Shown: positions 63,312-64,000 of the stretch, in pieces
Numbering within the stretch: position 1 is the stretch's first letter
Layout of the letters: each line of letters begins with the position of its first letter
Origin: Sphingorhabdus rigui
Lineage (GTDB): Bacteria > Pseudomonadota > Alphaproteobacteria > Sphingomonadales > Sphingomonadaceae
Length of the DNA stretch: 64,000 nt
Reading direction: 5' to 3'
Assembly (NCBI RefSeq): GCF_014196595.1
Contig: NZ_JACIEA010000001.1
Span: 1,110,546-1,174,545 of the forward strand
Program-made: the position numbers and the translations under genes
The notes under the pieces: generated by a model
Told to the model about the DNA's origin: nothing
What the model saw: only the letters and a program-made list of their open reading frames with translations
Database searches by the model: none

Positions 63312-63869
63312 ATGGCACGTGCAGCCAGCAGAAATGGTGATGGTCCCATCATCATCAAAAAATACGCGAACCGGCGGCTCTACAACACGCATTCGTCCAA
63401 ATATATTACGTTGGACTTCCTCGCGGAACTGACTCGTAAGGATATCGACTTCAAGGTTGTTGATGCCAAAACGAATGAGGACATTACCCATGGTGTGCTC
63501 ACACAAATCATCATGGAAGAAGAAAATAGCGGGCAGCAAATGTTGCCCGTCGGCTTCCTGAAACAATTGATCGCCATGTATGGTGACTCGATGCAGGGGA
63601 TGGTCCCGCAGTTTCTCGAAAGCTCCATGGACAATTTCCGCAAAAACCAGAAGCAGGTGCAGGATGCGATTGAAACCGCAATAACCTCCGGTCCTTTTGG
63701 TCATATTGCAAAACAGAATATCGAGTTCATGCGTTCTGCACGCGAAGCGTTGATGCCCAATCTTGGCGGCCTGACGGGGGGCAAGGCGGCGCAGACGGAG
63801 ACGGTTGCCGACCTCAAGCGGCAGATTGCGGAGTTGCAGGCGAAGCTCGATAAAATTGCGGCGGATTAA
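63312..63869 (+). CDS. phaR: Polyhydroxyalkanoate synthesis regulator PhaR
   Basis: A 185-residue DNA-binding repressor that senses polyhydroxyalkanoate and controls phasin expression. The N-terminal PHB/PHA accumulation regulator domain is unmistakable: IIIKKYANRRLYNTHSSKYI, then LDFLAELTRKDIDFKVVDAKT is given here only as TLDFLAEL and DFKVVDAKT, followed by DITHGVLTQIIMEEE. The C-terminal part is a coiled-coil-like segment (DLKRQIAELQAKLDKIA). ATG 63312 lies 7 nt after AAAGGA. No phaC or phasin gene is in the window. It precedes proS by 39 nt. Confidence 0.95.
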   Translation: MARAASRNGDGPIIIKKYANRRLYNTHSSKYITLDFLAELTRKDIDFKVVDAKTNEDITHGVLTQIIMEEENSGQQMLPVGFLKQLIAMYGDSMQGMVPQFLESSMDNFRKNQKQVQDAIETAITSGPFGHIAKQNIEFMRSAREALMPNLGGLTGGKAAQTETVADLKRQIAELQAKLDKIAAD

Positions 63870-63908
63870 CGCCGCGCTCATATTCACTATAAAGTAACAG
63901 GTAAGATT

Positions 63909-64000
63909 TTGATAAAACATGCTTTAAGCGTCACGCGCGCTCAAAATTTCGCGGGCTGGTATCAGGAAGTCATTTCGGAGGCCGACCTAGCCGAGGAATC
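63909..64000 (+). CDS. proS: Prolyl-tRNA synthetase (partial, cut by right edge)
   Basis: Only the first 30 codons are visible, starting at TTG 63909 (no ATG is in frame) with an AGGTAAG-like site just upstream. The residues HALSVTRAQNFAGWYQEVIS followed by EADLAEES match the N-terminus of alphaproteobacterial (short-type) prolyl-tRNA synthetase. The enzyme charges tRNA-Pro; its catalytic domains lie beyond the window. Confidence 0.82.
   Translation, partial: MIKHALSVTRAQNFAGWYQEVISEADLAEE

Noticed and set aside
1-64000. Mobile island, prophage, defence system or CRISPR array
   Set aside because: No integrase, transposase, phage or defence motif and no regular repeat-spacer pattern was found; gene content is core metabolism with uniform layout.
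1-64000. tRNA or rRNA genes in the intergenic gaps
   Set aside because: No cloverleaf-like segment with a TTCRANNC T-loop and no rRNA sequence was seen; most gaps are under 160 nt.

Overview
The window reads as an ordinary stretch of chromosome from an alphaproteobacterium, most likely a sphingomonad (Sphingopyxis/Sphingorhabdus-like). The support is gene content: a fused methylmalonyl-CoA mutase next to biotin synthase, 5-aminolevulinate synthase (the Shemin route to heme), a PhaR-type polyester regulator, a large TonB-dependent receptor, ETF-ubiquinone oxidoreductase, and small heat-shock and dnaE types usual for the group. The DNA is moderately GC-rich and very tightly packed. I support 54 protein-coding genes, two of them cut by the window edges, plus one 40-codon candidate. 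Neighbours often overlap by 1-20 nt, and GTG or TTG starts are frequent. I found no rRNA, tRNA, CRISPR array, insertion sequence, phage gene or integration scar.

Layout from left to right. (1) 1-3750, minus: a PpiD-like chaperone, trpE and a membrane protein running off the left edge. (2) 3905-6824, plus: tpiA, secG, pyrG. (3) 6975-7582, minus: a small heat-shock gene with a sigma-32-like promoter and what looks like a ROSE RNA thermometer. (4) 7677-7799, minus: a 40-codon ORF followed by a strong terminator. (5) 7912-15534, plus: lolC, lolD, a glutathione peroxidase, dnaE, an acyl-CoA ligase. (6) 15570-19806, minus: a glycosylase-like gene, slt, moaB, a radical SAM gene. (7) 19921-28152, plus: ETF-QO, a TPR protein, ispE, an N-formylglutamate amidohydrolase-like gene, ilvD, a lipoprotein, an RNA methyltransferase. 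(8) 28149-32821, minus: carboxy(nor)spermidine synthase, its decarboxylase, an ornithine-type decarboxylase with a structured leader, and two tandem MAPEG genes. (9) 32876-36003: threonine dehydratase facing hemA and murI. (10) 36104-40430, plus: plsY, dprA, topA. (11) 40498-42937, minus: lepB, rnc, era. (12) 43058-46000, plus: pgi, gor. (13) 46061-47624, minus: trhO, a glutathione transferase. (14) 47769-56203, plus: pccB, mce, an enoyl-CoA hydratase, scpA, bioB, a DUF1330 gene, pccA. (15) 56219-59759: a cyclase-family gene divergent from an MFS transporter and alr. (16) 59848-64000: a TonB receptor on minus, then phaR and the start of proS on plus.

The two clearest functional modules are the propionyl-CoA to succinyl-CoA pathway, which carries its own biotin synthase, and a three-gene route from ornithine and aspartate semialdehyde to spermidine. 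The most interesting signals lie between genes: the heat-shock leader, a pseudoknot-capable leader before the ornithine decarboxylase, a hairpin that can end that transcript and also covers the next ribosome-binding site, several palindromic repeats, and the 40-codon gene divergent from lolC. I did not find an obviously new multi-gene system. The window is mainly core metabolism and information processing.
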